A stretch of DNA of 64,000 nucleotides from Patiria miniata. Its lineage: Eukaryota; Echinodermata; Asteroidea; Valvatida; Asterinidae. The notes beneath the pieces were generated by a model. It made no database searches and had not been told where the DNA came from. It saw only the letters and a program-made list of their open reading frames with translations. This document shows, one piece after another, positions 51,408 to 61,673 of this stretch; position 1 is the first letter of the stretch, and each line of letters starts with the position of its first letter. Location of the stretch: contig NW_024037063.1 of NCBI RefSeq assembly GCF_015706575.1, forward strand, positions 15,128,927 through 15,192,926, written 5' to 3'. Both the position numbers and the translations under genes were made by a program.

Positions 51408-52336
51408 AAGAGTTTGGGTTTGCAATAAAAACTGTTCGTTCTCGTGTCATCTGCGGACGGGAATGCAGCATGGATGAACGTTGCAAGTCTTTTAACTTTA
51501 ACAACTGCAACAATACGTGCGAGTTGAACCTCGTCACAAGACGAGAGCATCCCGAAGACTTCAATGCAACTCAAGGGAGTGTGTACTTTGATGCAAATGA
51601 GGACACGCCTCTCTACTCACTGGCTCGCCTGGCTGAAAGCTCCTTGGATCGCAACACAAGTTGCAAGATGCTCTTAGATGCCGGTTATCGGTCAAGCGGT
51701 CTCTACACAATCTACCCAGAGGGATTCGGTAATGGCGGTCTTCGTATCTACTGTGACATGGAAACTGACGGCGGGGGATGGATCGTGTTTCAGAGGCGAC
51801 AAGATGGCAGCGTGGACTTCTACCGTAACTGGGCCGAGTACCAGTCTGGCTTTGGCGATCTGTCCGGTGAGTTCTGGTTGGGCAACGACAACTTGGTGAC
51901 TCTGACGTTTGATGATTCACGTAGAACATGGGAGCTACGAGTTGATTTAGAGGACTGGGAGGGCAACACGGCATGGGCGAAGTACGCAGGTTTTCAAATA
52001 TCCCCGCGTGAGTACAATCTGAATATTGGACAATACGATGCAAGCAGCACTGCCGGTGACTCTCTTCTTGGGCATGAAGGGCCGGATCACTTTAGATTTC
52101 ACGGAGGACGTCCCTTCACAACAAAGGATCGTGACAGAGATTCGGCAAATCATAACTGTGCACACAAGTTCACAGGAGCCTGGTGGTTTAATAGCTGTTG
52201 GTATTCTCACTTGAATGGTCAATATTATCAAGATGAGAATGCAAATAGTAGAATGGGCGTGCAATGGTATGCATGGGGATCGCGTTATTATTCTCTGAAA
52301 GCATGTAGCATGAAAATGCGTGAAATTGGGCCATGA
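51266..52336 (+). CDS. FREP-9: secreted PAN-fibrinogen domain lectin-like protein
   Basis: Single exon, 356 residues from ATG 51266 (MAKRIFTGFKLFHTISIICQ). Signal peptide about 1-28, PAN-like module about 40-112 (NNCNNTCELNLVTRREH as in FREP-2), FBG domain from about 133. The linker is longer than usual (YSLARLAESSLDRNTSC; others YSLTDSSLNRYKSC). Loop LLGHEGPDHFRFHGGRP. The calcium motif is KDRDRDS in place of KDRDNDA, so one coordinating-region residue (Asn) is replaced by Arg. Other changes are ISPREYN for ISPGEYN and WGSRYYSLKAC with one residue inserted. The 5' half is the source-like partner of FREP-2. Recognition role inferred; calcium binding may be altered. Confidence 0.9.
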   Translation: MAKRIFTGFKLFHTISIICQGAGLSISGFETSYSGKHTFYAAENRALKEFGFAIKTVRSRVICGRECSMDERCKSFNFNNCNNTCELNLVTRREHPEDFNATQGSVYFDANEDTPLYSLARLAESSLDRNTSCKMLLDAGYRSSGLYTIYPEGFGNGGLRIYCDMETDGGGWIVFQRRQDGSVDFYRNWAEYQSGFGDLSGEFWLGNDNLVTLTFDDSRRTWELRVDLEDWEGNTAWAKYAGFQISPREYNLNIGQYDASSTAGDSLLGHEGPDHFRFHGGRPFTTKDRDRDSANHNCAHKFTGAWWFNSCWYSHLNGQYYQDENANSRMGVQWYAWGSRYYSLKACSMKMREIGP

Positions 52337-52489
52337 ATTTAGTTATATACTGAATAATAATCACCTTTGAAATATATGTCTTGGTTGTCAATTGTAAATC
52401 AAGGATGATTGTACAACCATAATTATCGCTACATCTTGCGCCTTCAAGCCGTTGTAGACTCGTCGTTTGAGAGCATAATATTCAAAATG

Positions 52490-52528
52490 AAAATGTGCAG
52501 CGTGGAAATGCGTAAAATTTACTCATGA
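52490..52528 (+). pseudogene. Minimal FREP C-terminal relic
   Basis: Reads KMCSVEMRKIYS and stop, the same spacing and words as the array's CSMKMREIGP terminus, and is followed by ATGAACGTT as after FREP-7, 8 and 10. Only about 40 bases are recognisable. Confidence 0.5.
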
Positions 52529-52560
52529 ACGTTTCCTGATCTCTCTGTATTCTTAGCCGA

Positions 52561-52649
52561 CAATAGAAATTGCAGGGCAAAAGAATTGTAATCTCGTTTG
52601 CCAGCTGAGCAAACGGGTATACAATTCTTGTGCCCTACAATTTCTATTG
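52561..52649. other. 89-base hairpin with about 40-bp arms
   Basis: The arms CAATAGAAATTG.AGGGCA and GTAG/TGCCCTACAATTTCTATTG pair over 40 positions with about five mismatches, around a 9-base loop (CCAGCTGAG). Size and shape fit a pre-miRNA or other small hairpin RNA, but equally a tiny palindromic MITE. It lies 225 bases after the FREP-9 stop. Confidence 0.5.
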
Positions 52650-53356
52650 TTAATATTAAAGTTAGTATCACTCGAATTTTCAATTTTTAAGATGCTTTTC
52701 TAAATAATGCAAAGAATATAAATGTCATTGAAAGAGTATATAGATTTAATGCATTTATAGAGGCAATGAATCTTTACAAAGAGAGTTTTTTTTTTGTTGC
52801 GCGTGTTTCACACTCAAGCTTAAGTTATTAGACTTGGCAAGAGTCGGGTGTTGCACTTGGTCGGTTTGATAAGCGTAAACGTACCCAAACTGAAGTGGGA
52901 GTGTGGGACGCGTGTTAACATTGCACTTGTTGCACTTTATGCACGGCAATGATGATGTAATGCAGAGTTGGATTGTAACGACAATGTGTGTTATGAATAT
53001 AGATGTAAGTCTGACTTAAATCAAGTCTAATTGTCCACATTTCCCAATGCAGAAGCTGAATTTAAATTTAATTTCTTTTGTGTGAGACTATTTGTTTGTT
53101 CATTGTCGCATTAGAAATTGAATAACATTTGGAATGCTAACAACTGATCAATTCAATTTTAAAATCTATTATCTATTGTTACCTAACACATCCCCCTAGA
53201 TATATATCTCTCATATCGTCCTTCACGTGTATAAACTTGCTGTTTGCCTTGCTTTGAAACACGCCCGATAATGATTGTTCGTTTTCCATCGGAGGTTTGC
53301 CCTACAAAACGTAGGCCCTTATGTATAAGACTGAAATCCTGTTGAATTTTTGAATA
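52650..53356. other. Gene-free interval
   Basis: AT-rich DNA with no supportable gene; the short open frames on the minus strand have no recognisable domain. Confidence 0.45.
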
Positions 53357-54031
53357 TACAGGGTGGGTCAAAAAAAGCGGAACCCAAAACCCCAAAAATA
53401 TATTTCATATTGAATAAAACATGTAGCACCAAAAAATAATAATAATTACTGGACAGCCAAATTCAAAAGCTACGTTTAGATGAAAAATTACTGAAATTGC
53501 TCGATCCGTTCAAAGAATATCACCTTTTAAACGCAATGACCCTAAAACATCTCTCCTCCAAAAAAAAACCAATTTATTGTGTGTTTTGACTGTTTGGAGC
53601 AACAAAGAAAATGACACAGAATACTTGTTTCAATAACTGTCAACAACTGTAGTACACAATATCTTTATTAACAACCCTGGTTAGGCAAACAATATGATTT
53701 ATAAAATCCACTTTTTTAAAGGCGGGCCTTCAAAAGGACTTTGTTGAATATTTTTAATTTTTAAACTGACGTTTTATCGCTGGTGATGTTTGAAGACAAT
53801 TGTGACGACGATTCTTGAAATCGCATTTTTGGACGAGACAGGTTTTAGGGTCATTGTGTTTAAATGTTGATATTCTTTGAACGGATTGAGCAATTTCAGT
53901 AATTTTGTTTATCTAAAAGTACCTTATAAAATTGGCTTCCCAGTCATTATAATTTTTGGTGCTACATATTTTTTTTAAATATCAAATATAATTTTGGGGG
54001 TTTGGTTCCGCTTTTTTTCAATCACCCTGTA
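53357..54031. mobile_element. Tc1/mariner-type foldback MITE, copy 3 (complete)
   Basis: Complete element: TACAGGGTGGGTCAAAAAAA at the left, TTTTTTTCAATCACCCTGTA at the right, TA at both ends. The terminal inverted repeat is about 45 bp and extends, with lower identity, over some 200 bp of each arm. The asymmetric middle (CAACAACTGT, AACAACCCTGGTTAGGCAAA) is reversed relative to copies 1 and 2, so this copy inserted in the other orientation and independently. Confidence 0.8.
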
Positions 54032-55910
54032 CGACAGAGCCAGAAATAGTAAAAAAAAAAAATGAGTCTCTGTAAATAGACCATGGTGGTTTCGCGAATT
54101 GTAAATATGTTAAAAAAATATGAAAAAAAAAATACTGGTAGGTTGTTCGGATAACATGTATAGTTTTAATGCTCAATTATTATTCCACAAAAGTATGACG
54201 TCAGCTTATAGAAACTGCGTTTGTTTGTATTCCTATTGATAAAGATTACGGGATATTTTAACTCTTTCTTTTATTCCGAGCACTTTTTATTCTGTAGTTA
54301 ATATTGAAAAATAGTAAAAAAAAAAAAAAAAATATAAATAGAAATACAAAAAATAAGTCAAATACAATAAACAATACCTTTACATTCAAGTTAATGTTAT
54401 TCAATATTCCAAACATGGAATGTTACACAAATGACGACAGAGTGGAAACTTTGGACTAGGTTTATTCTAGGAAAATAATTGAAAATCCACAAAAACAAAA
54501 ATCTTTGAATTTTACTTGTTAAATAATAAGTATTTGCGAGGATCGTCACAATTAAAATATTGCTTTTACGGGCTTGAGCTGCTAACATTGTATTCATGCA
54601 CCTCGAAAGTTACAACTTTGCATTTGAAGATCGGCTTTGCAAACACTAATGCGTCTGCGTCTAATTTGTATATATTTGCATATTAGGTCACGCCCCAATC
54701 GCTTTCATTTCTGTACTCTCGAGGTACCGGTATGGCCCAGACGCACGAACGGTCCGAATAATCATTTTTTTTCACGATACCCGGCTGCCGTGGGTTGCTA
54801 CTTGGCTTTGCGAAAAGCTATTTTGGAGAGAATATTTTGGGTTAATTATAATTATCAAATTGATAAAAACTTGAACAAAATACGCATGATTAAGGGCGTG
54901 TTGTTATCCTTTGAATCCTGAATTGACAGACACGTCGGTCGTCGGAATACATTAAGTGATTGCAAAACCCGAATAACTTTCATATAATTTTAATAACTAT
55001 ATATTCAAACTCTGTGTATTTTGCTTTTTGCATGTATATTGCGATACAAAAAGATGTTCAAATGACCAATGACGTTGAATAAACTGAGTGACGAGAACCA
55101 ATCTGTGATTGATTTTTCTCGATTGATTAAAAGTGTTGAGTGTGCGAGCATGTAAGTGTTATTGACAGTTTATCTGTGTATCTTTCCATCCGCAACCTTC
55201 AAACCCAACCTCAATATTGGACCACGGAAGGTGGATCAGTTTTCCTGGATTCGGATTTGTTGCCGAAAGCATCGAATTAATTGTGCATGATTTTGAAGAC
55301 CTAACAGTAACATACATCCTCGACAAAAGTCACAGCCCCAACAAAAACCTATAATGAATGGAAGTTGTGTTCGGACATCCGTGACTGCAGAGATGCAAAT
55401 AATGTAGCAGTGGAAACTTGATGAATCATCCCTGAAGATGAATACACTTTGACAGTGTTGAAGTTCATCAAATATTATTCTTTGCCTACCCTCTTTACAC
55501 ACAGCACAGACCTATTCGGTCACAGTATCACGAAGGCGTTTCGAATTATTATTTATATCAGGCTCCCAAGTAGTAAACTGAATCTGATATTGTACACTTT
55601 CGAACAAATTAAGAACCATGGTGTGTGTTTTCATATCAAAATTAATCTTATTTGAAATTTGGTTTCATTTACAGATAGTTTTACTAGTTTTAATTGAAAT
55701 GTATTTCCCATTATTCAAAAGAAAAGAAATATGGCAAGAAACGAACATCATTTAAACAAAGAAGGCATCCAAGATGGGAGCTCATATATTATTTCTCCTT
55801 TATTTGCATAGTCCACTGACAAAAATGTCTGAACACTATCTTCAAAATGATATGGATTGATACTGATGTTAAACTTGACAAGGACGCTGGTGATGACATG
55901 CAATAATATA
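54032..55910. other. Gene-free interval left of FREP-10 unit
   Basis: Diverged 3' modules (GTATGACGTCAGCTTATAGA near 54193) and conserved block copy 5, then single-copy AT-rich DNA from about 55280. The open frames on both strands at 55236-55655 and 55789-56142 are not convincing as genes. Confidence 0.5.
55055..55101. repeat. Conserved 50-base intergenic block, copy 5 of 6
   Basis: GTTCAAATGACCAATGACGT, TGAATAAACTGAGTGACGAG, AACCAAT. Preceded by GCATGTATATTGCGATACAA. Confidence 0.65.
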
Positions 55911-56052
55911 CGGTCGTTTCACAATAGTGCGCCTCCAAGAGTTTGCAACGAGTTGGCCAATTACAATGCGCAACATCAGTCGACTGATTTCGCGCACTGT
56001 GATTGGCCAACGCGTTGCAAACTCTTGGAGGCGCACTATTGTGAATCGCCCG
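55911..56052. mobile_element. 142-bp palindromic MITE, TA-flanked
   Basis: The two arms (TTCACAATAGTGCGCCTCCA, AGAGTTTGCAACG, TTGGCCAAT, then GCGC) are exact or nearly exact complements and meet at a centre ATCAGTCGACTGAT. TA lies at both ends (55909-55910, 56053-56054). The apparent open frames on both strands come from this symmetry. Confidence 0.8.
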
Positions 56053-56429
56053 TATTGGTTGTGCAGTTAGCTTCTCTCTCGAATCAATAAGTACTATCAG
56101 TGTGTTCAAAATGCAGACTTGATCCCCGCATGCGCAACACAAGAACCTGATCGTTAAAAACTGGACAGTATTTTGGAAGATGAAGTAGATTGGGAGAGTG
56201 GTGGAGATTTACTGGGCATATTACGGCGCTTGGTGGCGCTCTTAGTTTACACAATACAGCTAGAGCTGTGGATAGATTTACGACTATAATGACATATTGA
56301 AATTTGCAGTTATGAAAGGGCAAGCTGGCGTGCGGACATTATAGCATCGCTCGAAGCTAGGTGCAAATGTGTTTTAGTTAAAGCACAGCGATCAGATTTT
56401 TTTGGCATTGTATCCAACAGTTCAATCAT

Positions 56430-57003
56430 TATCTCAGATGTTTGTGATGCAACTACAAATATTTTGGGACTACATTTTAATGTCTTAATGCCAAGCTATC
56501 AGTGAGCTTGTTACCTTCGACATAAGGAGTATGAGCATATTAACCAGGAGCTTTTCCTTCGAAAACAACGACATGACTACGATCACTTTGTAAATTTGTC
56601 TCGCTATCCCATGATCGATGAGACTGCCCATTAAGACCGCTGCTGAAATTAAGAGACCTTCAATACCGGACTGGTCGGTGAAATTTATTTTCAGTGTCGA
56701 GATCAAAATCAACGAGCGTAAAACTGACCGAACGTCTTTTAGCCATTTAGTTGGTACCTCTTAATTGCAGCGATATATCATGTATGGCATCCAGTGACAC
56801 CAAGGCTACCGTATATCCATGGCCGGATCCGTGGCGTCGACTGAATTAATGGGCTTTGGCCGGCAATACCTAACGTGACCATGGGAGCCTTCAGCCGCTG
56901 TTATTACGCATGCAAACAAAGAAATAAGACAAGTACTTAGAAAAGCAATTAGGACTCGGCCTATCTGTTACAACTCGGATACACCTCTACATAAATCATG
57001 AAG
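56430..57003 (+). repeat. FREP-10 5' flank shared with FREP-3
   Basis: Near-identical to 19168-19718, including TTTTGGGACTACATTTTAAT, GAGTATGAGCATATTAACC and CGTATATCCATGGCCGGAT. It differs by small insertions (for example around 56615-56660). Non-coding. Confidence 0.75.
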
Positions 57004-57172
57004 CCAATCAAAGGCTACGGTTCGTTACTGGGAGAAACACTGACGAATTACAAGCCTTATGTGCGGAATGACGTATTAACTTCGATACCCAATCAGACAT
57101 CACCTACCAGAACCCATTCCTTGCCAAGCTATTCCAAATTCCAACACCGCCAGATCTCTATTGAGCTATCAA
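57004..57172 (+). promoter_or_regulatory. FREP-10 proximal promoter
   Basis: CCAATCAAAGGCTACGG at 57004, TGACGAATTACAAGC (CCAAT decayed), ATGACGTA at 57068, CCAATCAG at 57089, CCCATTCCTTGCC at about 57114 and CTCTATTGAG near 57157. Partner of the FREP-3 promoter. Confidence 0.6.
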
Positions 57173-57346
57173 GAATTGGTTTTCAGAAGACAGCTTTAGT
57201 ACTCAAGCAGTATTATGGGTGGTATTTTCGGTCATACAACAATCAGACGCGACAAATCGTTCGACGTGTTCTCATCGATTTAAACTACCTGGCGAGCATT
57301 ACAAGAATAGTTTATATCATCGTTGAGTCCTTTGTAAACGGAAACA

Positions 57347-58363
57347 ATGGCAAAACAGATCTTTAGTTTTGAAATGGTACACGTAATATATATCATTTGC
57401 CAGGGAGTTACCCTAACTGTCGCTGGATTGAAAACCTTATCTTATACACGGGAAATTAGGTTTAATGCCGCTGAAAATCGCACCCTAACGGAGTCTGCAT
57501 ATGCAACCACAATTGTGAGATCTCGTGTCATCTGTGGACGGGAATGCAGCATGGATGAACGTTGCAAGTCGTTTAACTTTAACGACTGCAGTAAACTGTG
57601 CGAGTTGAACCTTGCCACAAGACGAGAGCACCCCGACAACTTCAATACAACTCAAGGGAGTGTGTACTTTGATGCAGATGAGGATGGCTACAGAAGTTGC
57701 AAGATGCTCTTACATGCCCGATATCACTCAAGCGGTATCTACACAATCTACCCAGAGGGATTTGGTAATGGCGGTCTTCGTGTCTACTGTGACATGGAAA
57801 CTGACGGCGGGGGATGGATCGTGTTTCAGAGGCGACAAGATGCCAGTGTGGACTTCTACCGTAACTGGGCCGAGTATCAGTCTGGCTTTGGTGATCTGTC
57901 CGGTGAGTTCTGGTTGGGCAACGACAACTTGGTGACTGTAACGTCTGATGATTCACGCGGACCATGGGAGCTACGCGTTGATTTAGAGGACTGGGTGGGC
58001 TACACGGCATGGGCAAAGTACTCAGATTTCCAAATATCCCCGGGTGAGTACAATCTGAATATTGGCCAATACGATGCCAGCAGCACTGCCGGTGACTCTC
58101 TTGGTTATCAGACAGATCCAAAGTGGATTCACAGAGGACGTCCCTTTACAACAAAGGATCGTGACAATGATGCAGCAAGGCATAATTGTGCTCAACAGTT
58201 AGTAGGAGCCTGGTGGTTCAATAATTGTTGGTATTCTCACTTGAATGGTCAATACTTCTTAAATTCAAATGCAGGTAGTATCACGGGCGTTCAATGGTTT
58301 TCTTGGAAACCGTTTTTTTCTATGAAAGCATGTAGCATGAAAATGCGTGAAGTTGGACCATGA
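57347..58363 (+). CDS. FREP-10: secreted PAN-fibrinogen domain lectin-like protein (short linker)
   Basis: Single exon, 338 residues from ATG 57347 (MAKQIFSFEMVHVIYIICQG). Signal peptide about 1-27, PAN-like module about 40-112, then an in-frame deletion: FDADED is followed directly by GYRSCKML, removing about 13 linker residues (TPLYSLTDSSFNR) between PAN and FBG. FBG from about 116, with loop GYQTDPKWIHRGRP, KDRDND and WWFNNCWYSHLNG. Other changes: LHARYHSSG for LDAGYRSSG, FNTTQG for FNATQG (glycosylation site kept), QRRQDASVD for QRRQDGSVD, and WVGYTAWAKY. Two AATAAA at 58460 and 58471. The 5' half is the partner of FREP-3; the C-terminus (WKPFFSMKACSMKMREVGP) leans to FREP-7/8. Confidence 0.9.
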   Translation: MAKQIFSFEMVHVIYIICQGVTLTVAGLKTLSYTREIRFNAAENRTLTESAYATTIVRSRVICGRECSMDERCKSFNFNDCSKLCELNLATRREHPDNFNTTQGSVYFDADEDGYRSCKMLLHARYHSSGIYTIYPEGFGNGGLRVYCDMETDGGGWIVFQRRQDASVDFYRNWAEYQSGFGDLSGEFWLGNDNLVTVTSDDSRGPWELRVDLEDWVGYTAWAKYSDFQISPGEYNLNIGQYDASSTAGDSLGYQTDPKWIHRGRPFTTKDRDNDAARHNCAQQLVGAWWFNNCWYSHLNGQYFLNSNAGSITGVQWFSWKPFFSMKACSMKMREVGP

Positions 58364-59300
58364 ACGTTATATTGTTTATTGTAAATTTTTACTTTTAGTT
58401 GGCACTTGTAAATCATGGATAATTGTACAACCATGATTATCTATTAGCACCTCGCGCCTTGAATAAATTGGAATAAACATCGCGTTTAACATTTAAAAAC
58501 AAGGACAAAACTCGGATCAAATCCCCCACAGCCCCCTGTAGCGCCGCACTTGATCCTATAGCGAATGCTAAATTTCAGCCGTTTTCAACCGAAGCAGCAA
58601 CAGATTTAGACTCAACTTGTTTCCACGCTGCTATTACATTTTGAGGATGTTAACAATAGCCATTTCCAAAGGCAAAAATTTAAAACGTTTTTCCCATAAA
58701 CGTTTTCCTCGATGCTGGGTATTTTCGGCATTATGACAGAGCCAATAACAATAAACAAAATTGGGGGCTGGAACATTTCATGGGGGGGGGGGTGTCATGT
58801 AGATCAATGATAATTTTTTTAGAAACTCAAAATCTCAGTAGGGGGCGACGGGGGGGGGGGCGACAAGGTTTCATGGGGGGGCTGTCGCCCCCCACGGCCC
58901 TCCCCCTTGGCTACGCCACTGCCCACATTTCATTAAGGCTGGGTTAGGGATGGCTCCACATCTGGAATTTTTTTTCTCATGAATATAAACATCTGTGGGA
59001 AGTTTTAGTCGTTTAATACATGTGGGCACACTCGTTGCCCTCCCCATTTTTAAAACGGCGGCCAAGCCTCTAAAAGGGTACTTTTGCGATGGCTGCACAT
59101 CTGAAAAAAAATATCATAAATATATATGTTTCTGTGTGAAGTTTTATGCCTTGGGGAAAGATGGGTACAATTTATTTAACAGTGGGCATAATGAGCGCCC
59201 CCTTTTATACAAATGGCTGTCACGCCCATAAAAGGGTGAATTTTCTCTCATGAATATAAGGGTCAGTTCAAGGCTTCACGCTTTTATGGAAAAGTGCACA
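58364..59300. other. FREP-10 3' flank with a truncated hAT MITE
   Basis: 58770-58921 is an inverted, left-truncated relative of the 4605 element (TGGAACATTTCATGGGG through TTGGCTACGCCACTG). From 58920 to about 59230 there are two rough repeats of a unit with GGCTGCACATCTG and TTTTATGCC / GTTTTAGTCG words. No gene. Confidence 0.55.
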
Positions 59301-59945
59301 ATTTGTTCTTTTTTCTGCCGGACTATGGCAGAACTTGGTGGAAAATGTTCTCGCCAATTGTAAATATGAAACCAAAAAACCAAAAAAAACCAAGAATTTC
59401 AATATTCATTATTCATACTTTTATTGCATATTTGTAGTCCCACAAAATGAGGACATTTGCAGTCGAGTGTTGAAATAAGCGTTATTTTCACTCTTTGTTT
59501 TGTGGACCGATTTTTTTTTTCCATTATTATTATGAGAAAAGTAAAATGAAAAGTAAAAAGTGAAAAAAAGAGTAAAATTTAATGGTCTATTATTATTTTT
59601 GATATTGTTATTACTAATGTATTTCTTTTATTGCAAACAAATTACCCTGACCAAAAAATTAGTTAGATCGATCGAAGAGCATTTTAACTTTTTTCTGTGG
59701 CGGATAACCAGCAACTCAAATATTTGCCATTTTAGCAGTAAAATATTAACAATAAGTGGAATTTGTATTATCTTGCAAAGGTTTTGTGAAAGTTTAAAAT
59801 ACCTTTTCTTGTGATAGTAACGGGATTAAAAATAAGTTGAAAATTGTGAAACCTTTTTGCAAGAGTAATGATAGGACTCTACTACAAATTCTAAGCTGAC
59901 GTCATTTGTGCAACATTCCGTCTGTGTAATATAATTATAAATAAT
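59300..59945. repeat. 3' flank module with an internal inversion relative to FREP-1/FREP-3
   Basis: 59310-59640 follows the order of 9170-9480 (GACTATGGCAGAACTTGGTG, GTAGTCCCACAAAATGA). From about 59655 to 59945 the sequence is the reverse complement of about 22096-22375 and 9490-9775 (for example TTAGATCGATCGAAGAGCAT, then TATTTGCCATTTTAGCAGTA, then GACGTCATTTGTGC). Non-coding. Confidence 0.7.
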
Positions 59946-60152
59946 AAATAATAATAATCAAAATTTGAACATCACACATGTTTATTAGGGCGTGTTGTTG
60001 ACGTTTTGAGTGCTTAATTGATATTAAATTATATTGACCTTAAAATATACGCATCTAGATACAGGGAAGATGGCCAAAAACCCAACTATTTTCAATGTAT
60101 CATAATTAATATGCACATTTTACTCTTTGCTTGTATATGCGATAAATAATAT

Positions 60153-60200
60153 GGTTCCAATGACCAATGACGTTGAATAAACTGAGTGACAAGAACCAAA
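60153..60200. repeat. Conserved 50-base intergenic block, copy 6 of 6
   Basis: GGTTCCAATGACCAATGACG, TTGAATAAACTGAGTGACAA, GAACCAAA. Preceded by TTGCTTGTATATGCGATAAA. Confidence 0.7.
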
Positions 60201-61673
60201 CTGTGGTTAATTTTTTTGATTAATGTAAAGTGTTGAGTGTGCGATAATGCCGATTCACAGAATACTGTGAAGGAAGTACGGATGGCATTATGGGTATTAT
60301 ACGTTGCATGCTACGTCACAGGTCACAAAAAAATCTATCCAATGAGCGCTCAAAGAGATCAGCCCTTCCCAGGGTCATATTTTCAGGGCGGTGCCCGTAC
60401 GAGCGAAGGAGGAAGGACGAATTTTTCCCTATCACAGGCTTATCGTGGCGCTTGGTGGCGCTCTAACTAAACACAGTGAAGAGTATACTCGTTCGCCGGT
60501 ATGGAAAAGGCGTGGTGCTACCTGTTCGCCAGTATGGAAAAAAACGCGACGGGTTATGGATTATGCCATGTCGATAATGACAGTGTGAACATTATAAGAT
60601 TATTATTGAAAAGTGGTTATGGCATTTCTAGGTAGAGAAACAAACAAACAAACCAAAGTAATCAATCAGTATGTCCGTGATTTATTTCTATATTTTGAAG
60701 ATAGTTCTTATTAGTTTACTTTTCGCAACACTTCCAACAAATTTAGTAATAATTTATCAAACACGTACATAAAAGAGTTAAGATAATTGTGCAGACATCT
60801 CGAAATATTAGCGATTATATTCACATTTTATGCTGCCAATTTAGGTTCGGTAATCATTCCTACTTGAACGCAATACGCATCTGGCCTTCAGCATAAATAG
60901 AGCATAGTAACTAGAAAGTTGTACCTCGAAAGCAATACTATTCGTGTCCACCCCCACCCCAACCTAGTGTGTCCAGTGTTGGACCGTAGCTTCCTGGCTA
61001 GAATTGGACTTATTAGCCATCTGCGAACACACAACACCAACTAGTATGAAGATGTTGGCTGTCATCTTCGAATTTCGAAGGACGAACTATTATATATTCA
61101 CTAATTCACACCTAAGAGTTGGGATTTTTATGAACGCCACTCCAAATATTCGTGACTCCATTTTCTTTTCTTGATATCAGGCCAGCAATTCAGGTTCGGC
61201 AATCTTTCTTAATGGAAAGCAATAAGCTTGTGGCCTTCAGCAGTAGGCATCGAGAACAACAATGTGTCCCCTCCCAATCTCATTAGTTTTACAGGAACTA
61301 AATCGATATCGTGACAGTTCGTGTTATCATTTTGTGTAGCTGCTTGTTGTCTAAACGACTGCTGAAATTAGTGACGTCTTTAATACTGGCCTTCAAATTC
61401 AATTTTGAGAATGGAAGCACAGAGCGTGAATTTGATACAGACTCAATCTTCTGATGGACGGTGCCTTTGTTGTTGCAGGGTTGCATTGTGTATGACGACA
61501 ATTAATATACAAAACGAAGACTGGACTTCAGTGCGTTACAGCGTAGCAACACAGAATATTGTTCCCACGACAACAATAATCCTCGCTCTCCCTTTCAATA
61601 GAATCTCTAGAGCTAAATCATTATCGTGAGAGCTATTGATGCCAACGATACGATTATTGTAAAGACTGCTCCG
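60201..61673 (+). repeat. Distal upstream module of FREP-11
   Basis: AGAATACTGTGAAGGAAGT at 60258 and GGTCACAAAAAAATCTATCC (as at 24490-24510), TTATCGTGGCGCTTGGTGGC at 60441, GTGGCCTTCAGCAGTAGGCA at 61230, AACTAAATCGATATCGTGAC at 61300 and GAATGGAAGCACAGAGCGTG at 61410. A stretch of about 60590-61150 is less repetitive. No gene. Confidence 0.6.

Noticed and set aside
55857..56142. Overlapping frames on both strands with similar peptides (SAPPRVCN)
   Set aside because: They are the two strands of one palindromic MITE.
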